Assembly (NCBI GenBank): GCA_022495995.1
Contig: JAFEMH010001472.1
Span: 62,001 to 126,000, forward strand
Reading direction: 5' to 3'
Source: Adenophora triphylla var. japonica
Taxonomy: Eukaryota > Streptophyta > Magnoliopsida > Asterales > Campanulaceae
Length of the DNA stretch: 64,000 nucleotides
A model generated the notes under the pieces. That model searched no databases. It was not told where the DNA came from and was given only the letters and a program-made list of their open reading frames with translations. The first letter of the stretch is position 1. The number at the start of each line of letters is the position of its first letter. The position numbers and the translations under genes are program-made. Shown here one piece after another: positions 46,837 to 57,706 of the stretch.

Positions 46837-47277
46837 GTCAAGGCAAATCCGGGAAAGTCTCGTCTTTTAGCCTTAACGAAATTTCGGCAGAGTTTCGCTT
46901 ACGCGATAGACGTTTTTTTGACTTTGGCATTGTCCAAGGAAAATAATAGGCATGGGTCGGACGGTAAAAGTCGAATGACACGGCATCACATTGAGCGTTG
47001 TTGCATACGTTGTTCAAGTCAAAGTCAAAGTCAATGCCGGGTCAAGATCTTGCCAATTTTCCTTGGCGGAATTTCGGCAGAGCTTCGCTTGCGCGAAAGA
47101 TCCTGATTTTTGGCACGGACTCGGGCTTGACTCTCACATATCCTGTGCAGGTCAAAGTAAAAGTCAATGCCGGAGTCAAGATTCTGCCAATTTTTCCTTG
47201 GCGGAATTTCGGCAGAGTTTCGCTTGCGCGAAGGATCTTGACTTTCGGCATGGGCTAGGGTTTGACCTTTACGGGGG
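46837..47277. repeat. About 130 bp repeats in the leader of element F
   Basis: Two full units (47019-47146 and 47149-47277) contain GTCAAAGT(C/A)AAAGTCAATGC, TCCTTGGCGGAATTTCGGCA and CGCTTGCGCGAA. A third, more divergent unit lies at 46837-46930. Related sequence (CTTTGACGCGGAGCTCTGCC) is present in the H leader near 58340. Confidence 0.85.
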
Positions 47278-48013
47278 TATACAATGAGGCTATATGACAC
47301 GGTCTAGACCAAAAACCAACCAAAAAGTCACGGTTTTAAATGTGTGACACGAACTAGTGCATTGGTCGACACTGGCTGCCATGGGGAGTTTGGGATGATT
47401 CCGTGCGCGCCCGGGAGCGTCGTAACACTGTCCGTGACTGCAGCTGAACAACCATCCCGGGTTAAAAGGACGTGCGTGCAAAGTGTACAGGATATATATG
47501 GTGCGCGTAGTGTGCGGCCTCCTAAAAATATTCCTTTTTGAGTTAAAACAGAGATTTTCAGAAATGTGTTTTAAAGGAATGTTTTTCGGGACGGGGGAAA
47601 ATGCAGCAAGTAAGCACGTAAATTTTCTGGAGCCCGGTCAGTCTTGGAACTGAATAGCCCCAAGCTGCCAAAGCTGCCAGATTAACCTCAGAAAGTGTCC
47701 TGGTGGAACTGCCAAAAGAAGCCGCCCGGCTATGATCCAGGCAGATCAAGCCGTCCGGCTAGATCTAGCAGCTTTCCAGGTTCCAAATTTTTTCATTTCC
47801 AGGCTGTTCCCCGAACATTTGGGCACCTTTCAGCTTCAGAATGCTCCCTGTTTATCACTTCAGAGTATGCACAACCTCAACAAGAATGCAAAGGATGCAT
47901 GAAAATGAAAGAAAAAATGCGTAAGCACAAAAAACGGATCCGCGGAGGAAGGCTGACCCTCGTAAACGTTTCCAACGCTTCTTATGAAAAAAGAAGTTTG
48001 GAAACATTTACAG

Positions 48014-48031
48014 TCCCCAGTGGAGTCGCCA
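48014..48031 (-). other. Element F primer binding site
   Basis: The minus strand reads TGGCGACTCCACTGGGGA, starting three bases from the LTR. It is the same site as in E and H with one or two changes. Confidence 0.87.
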
Positions 48032-48034
48032 TAC

Positions 48035-49191
48035 TGTGAATGTGGGCCCAATCGCGGATGTGAACCGTAATTTTATAGGGTCGCCGCTTCACCTCAGTTT
48101 GAAGACATCTGGTTTATTGAAAAACGGAGTCGCAATGCCATTTTGATTTCCAAAAAACTTTGAAAACAAGGAATAGGGTTCGGAGGTTAAGTTACTCCTT
48201 GGGAAGAACGTTTGGCGTTCAACCAAGGAGCTTTGCCAAAGGAAAGTCTTCCTAGATCCGATTTTTGTGCTTATTTTGTGTGTTCATGTGTGAGATGTGA
48301 TTTGAAAAAGGGGAGGGAATGTGCCAAGTTATCTTCCGGATGTATAAACCATTTGAGTTGGTTATCGCTCGAGATTTCTTGGATTCGATGTGTTCGGGAT
48401 TTTGATCTCATACTCATCTTGGACTTATGATCATCATTAAGTGACCTTTTTACCCTCCCATTGGGATAATCAACCATATTAGGCTTAAGAGCCTTGGTGT
48501 GTTTTAAACCAACGTTCTTCGGGACTAGGTCATATGTGATCGAGAGAGGGACACCTTTTTATAGTTCAAGAATGAGACTCTTTAGAAAGGAAGAGCCTTT
48601 GCCAATCAATCCTACATCTTGAGACGATTGAGCTTAGTAGGGACATTTATGCTTGTCTCAAGTGATGATCGGAGATGTAGGGGCTAAGATTCATCCGCTT
48701 ATAAAGGGACTACGGCTATGGCATTTTAGTGGTGGAAACGATGTAAAGATGAGGTCTTTACACCGATCCACACCACAGGATGCTAAGTACCAAAGGGACT
48801 AAGGGGAGGGGTATAAAGATTGGATCTTTATACACATCCTATGTCCTTCGTGCCTTAAGAAGGTCACTAGACAATCCTTGGAGAGTTATCCAACCAAGAG
48901 GGACATGGGGGAGTTGCATTGGAAAGTAAAGATTGCATTTTTATAAAAATAAGTGTAATGAATACTATGAGAACTAAGGCTATGAATGTAAAGGGAATAC
49001 CTTTGAGGCTTTCCTATGTCCTTTACGAACCTTATAAGGTGGACAATCCTTGGACGCAAGGTCAAGGAAGGGGATGCCATTATAATAGTAAAGATGGCAT
49101 TTTTATGTAGTAAAAGGGAGATATTTCACATCATCATGTGATGAATCATCCCTAGAACAATCCACTTGTGGACCCTTGTTCATCCTTGGGA
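48035..49191 (-). repeat. Element F 5' LTR, truncated by element G
   Basis: It matches the left LTR from TGTGAATGTGGGCCC to CATCCTTGGGA, then the match stops. The missing about 650 bp, with the promoter, should lie beyond element G and thus outside the window. Confidence 0.88.
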
Positions 49192-50852
49192 TGGATCCTC
49201 AAACATTTCAACAATTCGGTCAGAGGCACCACACGTCCTCAAAAATTTCAACAAATCGGTCAGAGGCTGAATGTACGCTCGCCGAAAAAATAATATTTTT
49301 GAGAGTCGCCACGACGTTTTAAAGGAAACATTGAAAACCTTTTGAAAAGAGAATTTGGGTTCGGGGTCAGGTTACGTGTTGGGAAGAACCGAGAGTTCAC
49401 CTAACATTCCTCGTCCGTAAACGAGTCTTTCTATGTTCAACATTCAAAACATTCAAGAGTGTGTGCAATTTATGTGTGACAAGATATATGATGAAATGCA
49501 TATAAGTGCTTTGTTTTATTAATCAAAAGGAGGAAATTACATCTTGTGAGCCATTCACTGTGGGAGGCCACATCCCACTTACAATGAGGATTGAACAGTA
49601 CTTACAACTGAAATGAACCTTCTGTAAAGGGATACTTATGTCATGTGACATAGGACACCACATGTCCAGTTGTGTCGCGTGGCACTACTAGCCACCTTAC
49701 AGAGGTTTTACAAGTCTCAAACTACAAAACACAATCACTTCAAATGAGTGTGGATATTGAGGATCCACACTCTGTTTTGAGTGACAAGTGAATAAGATGA
49801 ACGAATTACAACTGAAATTATGGTCTCTGCAGAGTGGCTAGTTATGTCGCACTACACAGGACCTGGAGTGGCCAGTTGTGTCGCGTGACATAACATGACT
49901 CTCTACAGAGACTTTACAATTTGGAATCAAACTCACCAGAGATCTAAATCAGATCGAATTAGAACACCAACTCAACTCAGAAATCAATGAATCAACCACG
50001 AATTGACCAAGGGGCGTGGATATGGAGATATCCACACTCCCTTGGCAAACAAGACACAAATTTAATGAAATCAAACTATGAATAAGCAATTAAACCAAAC
50101 AAATAGATTAAACAGAGAGATGGCGATTGTGATTCGATAATTAGGAATAGATGGAGTATAATTATCGAATCAGATGAATATATATAGCATGGAATATGAA
50201 AGTAGCAAATTAGTATGAGAGAGAAGAGAGGGATAAAGTGGTTACCGTTGTAGATCCACGAATTCTATACCCAAGTCAGGTATAGAACCCTTCTGAACAG
50301 CTTCTGGCCTGAATTGAGCTTGGGAGTGGTGGTGAATTGGAGATCTAATAGTGGTGTGTGGGTTGAATTGAGTTGAAAGAGAGAAGGAGGGAATTGGGCA
50401 TGAGAGAGAGGAGGTTTGTGTGTGTTTTGGAGTCTGTGGTACGTAAACAAATGGGCAGAGTAACAGTATGGAGGAAAAGGGATCTAGATATGAGAGGGGT
50501 AGGGTCTTATTTATAGGTTGTTGATGATGGGTGTGTTGTGTCGCACGACCTTCTGCTTCCATTTTCCATGGCTCGAGATGTCGCACAACCAAGCAAACCA
50601 ATAACCGTTTTTGGCGCCAAAACCTGGTTCTAGAACATTCCAAGCTAATTCCCAATAAGTCCAAACTGAATAATACCTTATAGGTCCTTCTGCCTGAGAA
50701 AAATACTTAGAAGTACTTCCTTCGCAAGAAACTTATAAAAAGTTTCCGGAAGTCTCGGAATGGACCGGGAATTTACCAAAATGCCCCTAGTGCAATTTTA
50801 TCATATTTAAATGCACCTATAAAGGGTCACGAATTGGATTGGCGTACTCACA
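49192..50852 (-). repeat. Element G 3' LTR
   Basis: On the minus strand it starts TGTGAGTACGCCAATCC at 50852. Landmarks shared with the F LTR are GAGAGTCGCCACGACG (49301), GGTTACGTGTTGGGAAGAAC and GTGTGACAAGATATATG. The left border is put at 49192, where homology to the F LTR ends, but may be a few bases off. Near it, a 31 bp piece CCTCAAACATTTCAACAATT plus CGGTCAGAGGC is repeated after 40 bp. Several GTGTCGC(G/A)(T/C)G(G/A)C(A/T) pieces recur at 49670, 49870 and 50540. Confidence 0.8.
50508..50515 (-). promoter_or_regulatory. Likely TATA box of the element G LTR
   Basis: The minus strand reads ACCTATAAATAAGAC, matching the TATA context of the other LTRs of this family. Confidence 0.6.
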
Positions 50853-51022
50853 GAGCCCCTCGACAACGTCACTTATGGAAGAAGTGAGGTTGTCGACAAG
50901 AAGGACCCAATCCCAATGAGCGGCTGGGGATATGGCGGATGGTGGAAAAATGATTGATCGGATGGCTGGACCTTTTGAGAAAGGATTCCTACGTATCCCA
51001 GGTGGGAATCAAGCCGGTCGTA
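50853..51022 (-). promoter_or_regulatory. Polypurine tract and conserved pre-LTR block of element G
   Basis: The minus strand reads TCGAGGGGCTC directly before the LTR. The conserved block GGATGGCTGGACC...TACGTATCCC...AATCAAGCCGGTCGTAGTTC (plus strand) is at 50957-51026. Confidence 0.8.
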
Positions 51023-51061
51023 GTTCAAAGAAAAGTGAGAGCGTACGGCGTCTCGAACAGA

Positions 51062-51895
51062 GAAGTGAGACATACGGTGTCTCGAACCGAGGTGATAGTG
51101 AGGTGAGACATACAGTATCTCAGACCAAAGTGATAGTGAGGTGAGACATACGGTGTCTCAGATTGAAGTGATAGTGAGGTGAGACATACGGTGTCTCAGA
51201 CTGAAGTGATAGTGAGGTGAGACATACGGTGTCTCGGACCGAAGTGATAGTGAGGTGAGACATACGGTGTCTCGGACCGATGTGATAATGAGGTGAGACA
51301 TACGGTGTCTTGGACCGAAGTGATAGTGAGGTGAGACATACGGTGTCTCGGACCGACGTGATAATGAGGTGAGACATACGGTGTCTCGGACCGAAGTGAT
51401 AGTGAGGTGAGACATACGGTGTCTCGAACCGACGTGATAATGAGGTGAGACATACGTTGTCTCGGACCGAAGTGATAGTGAGGTGAGACATACGGTGTCT
51501 CGGACTGAAGTTATAGTGAGGTGAGACATACGATGTCTCGGACCGAAGTGATAGTGAAGTGAGACATACGGTGTCTCGAACCAAAGTGAAAATAATGTGA
51601 GACATATGGTATCTCCAACCGAAGTGATAATAAAGTCAGTCATATGGTGTCTCGGACCGAAGTGAAAATGACGTGAGACATACGGTGTCTCCAATCGAAG
51701 TGGTAATGAAGTGAGACATACGGTGTCTCGGACCGAAGTGAAAATGACGTGAGACATACGGTGTCTCCAACCGAAGTGATAATGAGGTGAGACATACGGT
51801 GTCTCGGACCGAAGTGAAAATGACGTGAGACATACGGTGTCTCCAACCGAAGTGATAATGAGGTGAGACATACGGTGTCTCGGACCGAAGTGAGA
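51062..51895. repeat. 38 bp tandem array, about 22 units
   Basis: The unit GTGAGACATACGGTGTCTCG plus GACCGAAGTGATAGTGAG repeats for 830 bp. Each unit holds the perfect inverted pair GAGACA/TGTCTC around TACGG. Two subtypes (GATAGTGAG and GAAAATGAC) alternate in the right third, so a 76 bp dimer was amplified there. Minus-strand frames of up to 237 codons are open only because the unit lacks stops in all three frames. Confidence 0.93.
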
Positions 51896-52059
51896 TATGC
51901 AATGAAAATATGATGATTTGTAGCTTGAAAGAGATATGCGTTCATACCTGTGCTGTGTTTACCTGTAGCTGCTGGAAGGACTGAGGCTACAGTTGATGAT
52001 GATGAAGAGTTGTTGGTTTACCATGCAAGGGACGGTCTTTGTTAAAGATTTTTTGTCCA

Positions 52060-52240
52060 CTCATGGGGACTTTGATGAAGACGTGCCAGTGCACACAGGC
52101 TTTGATGAAGGTGCACCCATGAGAACAGGCTTTTGATGAAGATTCACCCATGAGAACGGGCTTTTGGAGATGATCTGCCCATGAGAATGGGATTTTTGGA
52201 GATGGGCTACCCATGAGAACGGGCTTTTGAAGATGAGGCT
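52060..52240. repeat. About 31 bp tandem repeats
   Basis: Units CCCATGAGAACGGGCTTTTG plus (A/G)(T/A)GA(A/T)GAT(T/C)(C/T)(A/G) start at 52116, 52147, 52178 and 52210, with degenerate copies to the left. Confidence 0.8.
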
Positions 52241-52249
52241 AAAGAGCCC

Positions 52250-55081
52250 TAATGCTTGAAGATTGAAGCAGCTGAAACTCTTTTCGACGAGCATTGTTTG
52301 GAGACTGAGGTAGCTAAGGCTCTTTCAGATGATGCTGATAAGTCTGAAGAATATGAGACTGATGAAGACAGAATATGCCACCTGCAAGATTTGAAATCTT
52401 TGCCTAGATTGTGATTTGAGGAGCATTCTCCATGATCAGATTGTGATCATTTGATTATTGTACCTTATGGGAGGGGGGAACACAACACTCTAGGCACTTT
52501 GCATTTTATTTGAAATCAATTATTGTTAACTTTATGCATTATTAATCTTGATGCACGAGTCCATCTCGACTGGGGATGAAAATGGAGTGAGGATTTTGCA
52601 TGGCTCGACGAGCTGATATGTATATGTAGCAAATGTTATGGTGGATTGTGTATGGGATGAATGTATATATGAAGATGAATGGGTTATTTATGTGTAGGGA
52701 TGTATGTGGTGAAGTGAACCCTCTCCCATGACGTGAGGAAATGTATGAGTGATGATTGAGGAATGTATGGATGACATGATGCAGACTAGGCAAGTTGGGG
52801 AGTACCCTGAGAGTACAAATTGCAGCAGTTCTGTCGTTGGTTGAGACCGCGAGTAACAAAGAGAATGCAGAGAATGTCCTGGTAAAATACTGATCCGGGA
52901 TATCCTGAAAGAACAGCTTAGCAAAGCCCCAGCTTGAAGAGCTTCAATGCAGCCCTATTGTAGACAGAATCATCATGTGGCCAAGGAGGCATCCATCTTT
53001 ATGGACCTTAGTCAATCAGTCGATGGACAAGACTCAGCAATGTTTACGTGCAGGGGCACATCTTTCGAAAAGTGGGAATGGATCCCAATTTTGTGTAACA
53101 CACTCGTTTTGGGTTTGACTCTTTTGAGAGAGTATAAGCATCACAAGGTGTGGAAAAGTGTATGGAAGCCCCTGCTGACAGAAAGACAGTGTTTAGCTCT
53201 ATATTCCTAGAATGTAGAAAGAGAAGACTTGTCGAGACATTTGAAAATTTGTCTTATTCATGATGATCACAAAGCTGCTTAGAACCCTTTATTGATGTTC
53301 GGGTTATTCAACCACTAATCCAGATATGGACAAATATTTTGATTAATCACGAGGAGAAAATCAACTGATATCGGGATCAAATTCGGAAAGATGGAAATAG
53401 GGATTTGTGTATAGGGATGGCCCTTGATGAGACCAAATTTTCCGAGATTTGAATGTGTTTGTGGCCAGACCATTTCTGGTTGCCTACGTTCCCCTCATGG
53501 TGAGGAGCTCAGGTCGCCGTAGTTCGGGCTTATCCCGATTAAAGGAATGCGAAAATTCGAGATTTTGAGGATTTTTTCTGAGAATTGGAGAATTGAAAAA
53601 CATGTCCTCCTGGAGTGTCAATTAAAGGCATGGATGCGAAGCCCCAGTGAGGAATTCACGGAAAGTGTTTGTGGAGGAGAAATGAAATATGCTCACATGA
53701 AGTGCCAAATGAATGGTTTGAATTTGCACAATCTTTGATTGATGGTCGCGAACCAAGGTAGATTAGGTTCCAACTTAAGCTAGCAATGAAGCATTAATTT
53801 GATTTAGATCTTGAAGATATTAGAATGAAATTGCTATCCGGTAGGAACTGTAGCTGGGTTTCAAGGATTCAATCGGCCATCGGGTGATTGGGAATATTGT
53901 TTGCATCATGACCTCTTAAGATGAGAGGTCGGTTAGGCTTTTTGCTGACTGAACCTCTAAAGGTGAGAGGTTGGCTTTTCGGGATGTGTTTAGGATTTAT
54001 ATGGCTAGGAAATTTGTTTGCCTCTAAGAATGAGAGGTCAAATTTTTTACTTTAGCCAAAGGCAAGGGGTAGCGGTAATGGGAATATCCTCTAAAAATGA
54101 GAGGATGGCTTGGGATTGGTTTCGGTAATGGGAATATCCTCTAAAATCGAGAGGATGGCTTGGGATTAGTTGAAAGGTAATGGTGAGAGGAAGTCCAAGC
54201 TATCGAGAACTTTTGTGATCTTGTGAGGATTCGGGCTCCTTTTGAACATTGGAGAGCTTCTTGAGAAGTCGGGGATTTTTGCTGAATTGTGAGGATTTAA
54301 AATCCTTCTTTTGAAAAGCCTCTTGAGAAGTTGAGGATTCTTGCTGAATTGTGAGGATCTAAAATCCTTCTTGATAACTTGGAAGGCCTCTTGAGGAGTT
54401 GAGGATTATCTTTGTCCTTCCTTCATGATTTGGGTATTTTGTGCACCGCCGATTCTCGAAGCTAATTTCTTGGCATTGCTTGGACTTCTCTTAGCACGGA
54501 GCAAAGGTGATGGCTAAACAGGGTTTTAAAACATGCCGATCTTGAAATGAAAAGGTATTGTTTAGTGAGGGTGAGGTAATGGCTTCCCTAGGGTGAAGGG
54601 CTTCAACCGCAATCCCTACCGGATGACCTAAACGAGATTAAGGCTTCATTGCTTGCTTAAGCTTAATTGAGAAAGATTAATGCAAATCCATTGAGCAACG
54701 AAATGATGAATATGATGAAAGAGATGTGAGAATATGAGATGCAAGGTGGGGAGTTGATAAGGCCCAATTTGAGAAAGATATCAGTTGATTTTCTCACTCC
54801 GATTAATTTATGTATTAGTCATTTCAATGCATTAGTGATTGAGCAGCACAAGTGATCATGCAGAATAAGACCGTCAATTAAGTGTAATGTGAGTATGCAA
54901 GTGATGTCTCGAGTCTAGCAATAAAAGAAATGAAGACTTTTATTACTGAAAGACTCATAATATGACAGACTCAAACCCCAACAGGGACATTTACTACTAA
55001 AATGAAGAACAGTCTAGACCCTACAATGACTGATTGACTTCTTCAACATTGGATGGAAGGGCCTCTTGGTTTCTGTTGATA
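52250..55081. other. Gene-poor interior of element G
   Basis: The stretch 52940-54960 matches element F (42900-44230, reverse position in gag-to-array order). Inside are short repeats: CCTCTAA(A/G)AATGAGAGG(A/T) (53930-54160, an inverted pair) and three about 65 bp units with CTTGAGAAGTTGAGGATTCT (54240-54410). No gene is seen. Confidence 0.6.
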
Positions 55082-55528
55082 TCACGGAAGAGGATTGGTG
55101 ACAACATTGGGGTGAGCCTTCTCAACCTTGCCCTCATCAACAAGCTTTTGAATGGCCTTCTTAAAAGGGACACAGTCATTTGTGATGTGGCCAGGATACT
55201 GGTGATATTGACAATACTTGCCATGATCCAAGTCAGGATTGGGTTTGGTGGGGTTATAATTGTCAAGAGGCTTAATCATTCCCTTTCGAACTAACCCATT
55301 GAAGGCCTCTTCAGTAGTCATTCTGAGATCATCAAACTGATATTGTTTACGGGGCAAAAACTGCTGCCTATTCTGGTCCCTTGCCTGGAGATTATTGACA
55401 CTGTTGTCGATAAACGTTTCCCTTATTTTCGGGGCTGCTGGAGTTGTTACTCTGTACCGAAAGCCACCATCATTGCCGACATTGGTGTTTGATGTACGGT
55501 TAAAGAGTCTGTTCTCGCTGCGGGCTCC
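55082..55528 (-). pseudogene. Element G gag, C-terminal part cut by element H
   Basis: The frame from 55528 to 55082 encodes about 149 residues. It holds TEEAFNGLVRKGMIKPLDNY and the cluster KYCQYHQYPGHITNDCVPFK followed by AIQKLVDEGKVEKAHP, the same order as in F and H. The frame ahead of 55528 (MVLT) is H LTR sequence, so the true gag continues on the far side of H. The TSD copy of H at its left edge is GCTCC (55524-55528). Confidence 0.85.
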
Positions 55529-56057
55529 TGTAAGTACCAAAATCCGGATCGTCCAAATCCGTCAGAAAGTTAACCGAAATCCATTAACTGGCCCGCTCCA
55601 GGTTAACCGGAACTCGTTAAACTCCCCGTTGCTGTGCCAACGAGACGTCCCGGGACTGCCCCGTGCATCCCGACGTCGAACCGTACTTAACACGTGTCGT
55701 CACACGTAAAAGCACGGCTTTCCCTGAAAAATGCATTTTCCGGCACTTTCCGGGGGCGTTTCGGACATTTCCCGGACTGTTATTTTAAAAAACGGACAAA
55801 ACCGGGACCGGCGGACAAATTCCCACATGGCTGGTGACTCAGAGGGGCACGTGGCAGCCATGCCACCTCCCTCTAGTCACCCTTCAATCAAATTCAAAGG
55901 GAAAAGACCAAAATACCCCTGATTTGCAAGCCTAGTCCGGCCGGACTCCCTGTGCACTTTTCCTAAAATTGCCAGCAAGTCCCCCAGATTTCCAAAATAC
56001 CCAAAAACCCCCTGGATTCAGTCCAAGTCCGTCCGGACTTCTACTGCAATTTTCACC

Positions 56058-56065
56058 TATAAATA
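56058..56065 (+). promoter_or_regulatory. Likely TATA box of the element H LTR
   Basis: TATAAATA in the context ACCTATAAATAGAAG, about 530 bp into the LTR, as in element A. Confidence 0.65.
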
Positions 56066-57004
56066 GAAGTTGCTGTCAAAGCTTTGAAAAAGAGAAAAAT
56101 TACTCCAAAAATTCACCACCCCCTCGGCCCAACTGATTTTCACCCTTTCCGAGCTTCCGTTCTGTCTCGATTCGCGTGAAACCTTCGTATTTTGATCAAA
56201 TACGCACCCTACTACTTCGAAACAACCTTTCGAATCACTTTCCGTGTCCCGTACACACCTCCCGAGCCAAAGGAGTCGACCCTAGCCATAGGTATAACTC
56301 CCTCTCTCTAAATCTCCCATTCCGTCTCGGTTTACGCGCCAGTCGCTATAACCGTTTCGAACGTCGTTACCAAAATGTAGTCGCCTCCGTCTAACGGGGT
56401 CCGATACGTTTTAGCCCCTCGATCCTCTTCTCTTTCCGTAAGAGAAGTAATCACGGGTTAAAACGGCGTTCCGACCCCGTTTCGTTTACTTTTATTGTCA
56501 TTTATCAATTCCGGATCGATCGATCCATCGATCGTCATTTTAATTTCTGTTATTTACAAATCCGAGCCGTTTGGCCTCGTTGATCGTCATTTACAAATCT
56601 GAGCCATTTGGCCTCGTCGATCGTCATTTACAATTCCGAATCGTTTGATTCCGTTGACACTGCTTTAAATACTGTCATTTACAAGTCCGACCCGTTTGGA
56701 TCGTGATAGTATTTACTTTTCAAAGTCCGAGTCGCAACCCGATTCGTTGATCGCATATCATTTAATACGCATTTTTCCCGTAAAAATCGTTAACAATGTA
56801 ATGCCCGGTTCAAAACCGGAGTTCGTCCGTCGAACTCTCTTTCAAAACGCGTGAAATGACGTTCGGCCTCCGAATGCTCATCTTCAAACTAAAAGCCGCC
56901 ATTTGACACTCAAAATCATTTAATACGCATTTTTCCTGTAAAAATCGTTAACAATGACATTCTCGGTTCAAAAAACCGGAGTTCGACCTTCGAACTCCTT
57001 TTCA

Positions 57005-57240
57005 ACTCAAAATCGACGTTTGCCACGCAAACGCTCCTTTCAAACTCAAAATCGACGTTTGCCACGCAAACGCTCCTTTCAAACTCAAAATCGACGTTTG
57101 CCACGCAAACGCTCCTTTCAAACTCAAAATCGACGTTTGCCACGCAAACGCTCATTTTCGTCTCAAAACCGACGTTTGACATTCAAACGCTCATTTCCGT
57201 CTCAAACCGACGTTTGTCATTCAAACGCTCATCTTTTCAA
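57005..57240. repeat. 39 bp tandem repeats inside the H LTR
   Basis: ACTCAAAATCGACGTTTGCC plus ACGCAAACGCTCCTTTCAA occurs in four nearly perfect copies, then two diverged ones with ACATTCAAACGCTC. The unit contains the inverted pair CGTTTG/CAAACG. The A LTR holds only diverged versions, so the array grew in H. Confidence 0.88.
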
Positions 57241-57688
57241 ACAAAGTCACCTAATCAAACGTTTGTCATTCAAACCAAGATTAAGCTTGTCATTCAAGCC
57301 CCCATTTCAAAAGACACACACACACACACACAATTTCGAGAAAGGTAGAAAGACTCGTCATGCGAGGCGTTTCGGGCGATCTCGTAATACTCTACCCGAA
57401 ACGTAACTTGACCTCCGAACCTAACAATCTCTGGTACTAAAAGTTTTTTACTCGTTTTTGCTGCCAATAAAAATGATCCCCCTTTTCAAAGCCTTTTCCT
57501 AAGTTTTTGCTACCAATGAAAACGACACATTTTCACAATAGCCGTTTCTCAACGTTTGGGCTCAAAATACAAAAACCGCGTGGCGACTCCTCATTTTGTT
57601 CCTTCCCATGAAGCGAGGTCTCAGACACCAACCCCCCGCGAAAGACAATCGCGTTTCGCGTCCGCGCGAAATCCCGGGTAATTTCAGT

Positions 57689-57706
57689 TGGCGACTCCGC
57701 TGGGGA
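57689..57706 (+). other. Element H primer binding site
   Basis: TGGCGACTCCGCTGGGGA begins two bases after the LTR end. It is the likely ancestral form, since E and F differ from it by two and one bases. Confidence 0.88.

Larger units (their letters stand above)
36970..49191 (-). mobile_element. Element F: Tat-like retrotransposon without pol, with antisense PMD gene
   Basis: The two LTRs are direct repeats (36970-38778 and 48035-49191), both starting TGTGAATGTGGGCCCAATCG. The primer site lies left of the right LTR (48031-48014, minus) and the polypurine tract right of the left LTR (38779-38790), so F reads on the minus strand. From its 5' end: leader with repeats, gag (45964-44355), about 2.5 kb without genes, an antisense PMD gene (40587-41832), tandem arrays, 3' LTR. 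No protease, RT, RNase H or integrase motif is seen, so F is non-autonomous. Its 5' LTR is cut by element G. Confidence 0.88.
49192..55528 (-). mobile_element. Element G: 3' part of a Tat-like retrotransposon without pol
   Basis: G reads on the minus strand: gag end (55528-55082), about 3 kb non-coding sequence homologous to F, tandem arrays (31 and 38 bp units), polypurine tract (50862-50853) and 3' LTR (50852 to about 49192). No pol and no PMD gene are present. It is cut at 55528 by element H, whose far side should hold the rest of gag. F and G thus look like members of one non-autonomous group. Confidence 0.82.
55529..57686 (+). repeat. Element H 5' LTR
   Basis: The 2158 bp LTR starts TGTAAGTACCAAAATCCGGA and ends CGGGTAATTTCA. 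It is followed by GT and the primer site. It aligns with the A LTR, including CACACGTAAAAG, CTAGCCATAGGTA, CGATACGTTTTAG and AAGACTCGTCATGCGAGGCG. The second half has repeated ATCGTCATTTACAA(A/T)TC(C/T)GA pieces (56540-56660). Confidence 0.92.

Noticed and set aside
50242..50664. 140-codon minus-strand frame in the G LTR
   Set aside because: It lies downstream of the LTR TATA box but has no domain, and no equivalent frame is evident in the F LTR.
51120..51945. Long minus-strand frames (up to 237 codons) as genes
   Set aside because: They are translations of the 38 bp array, open in all three frames, with no conserved domain.
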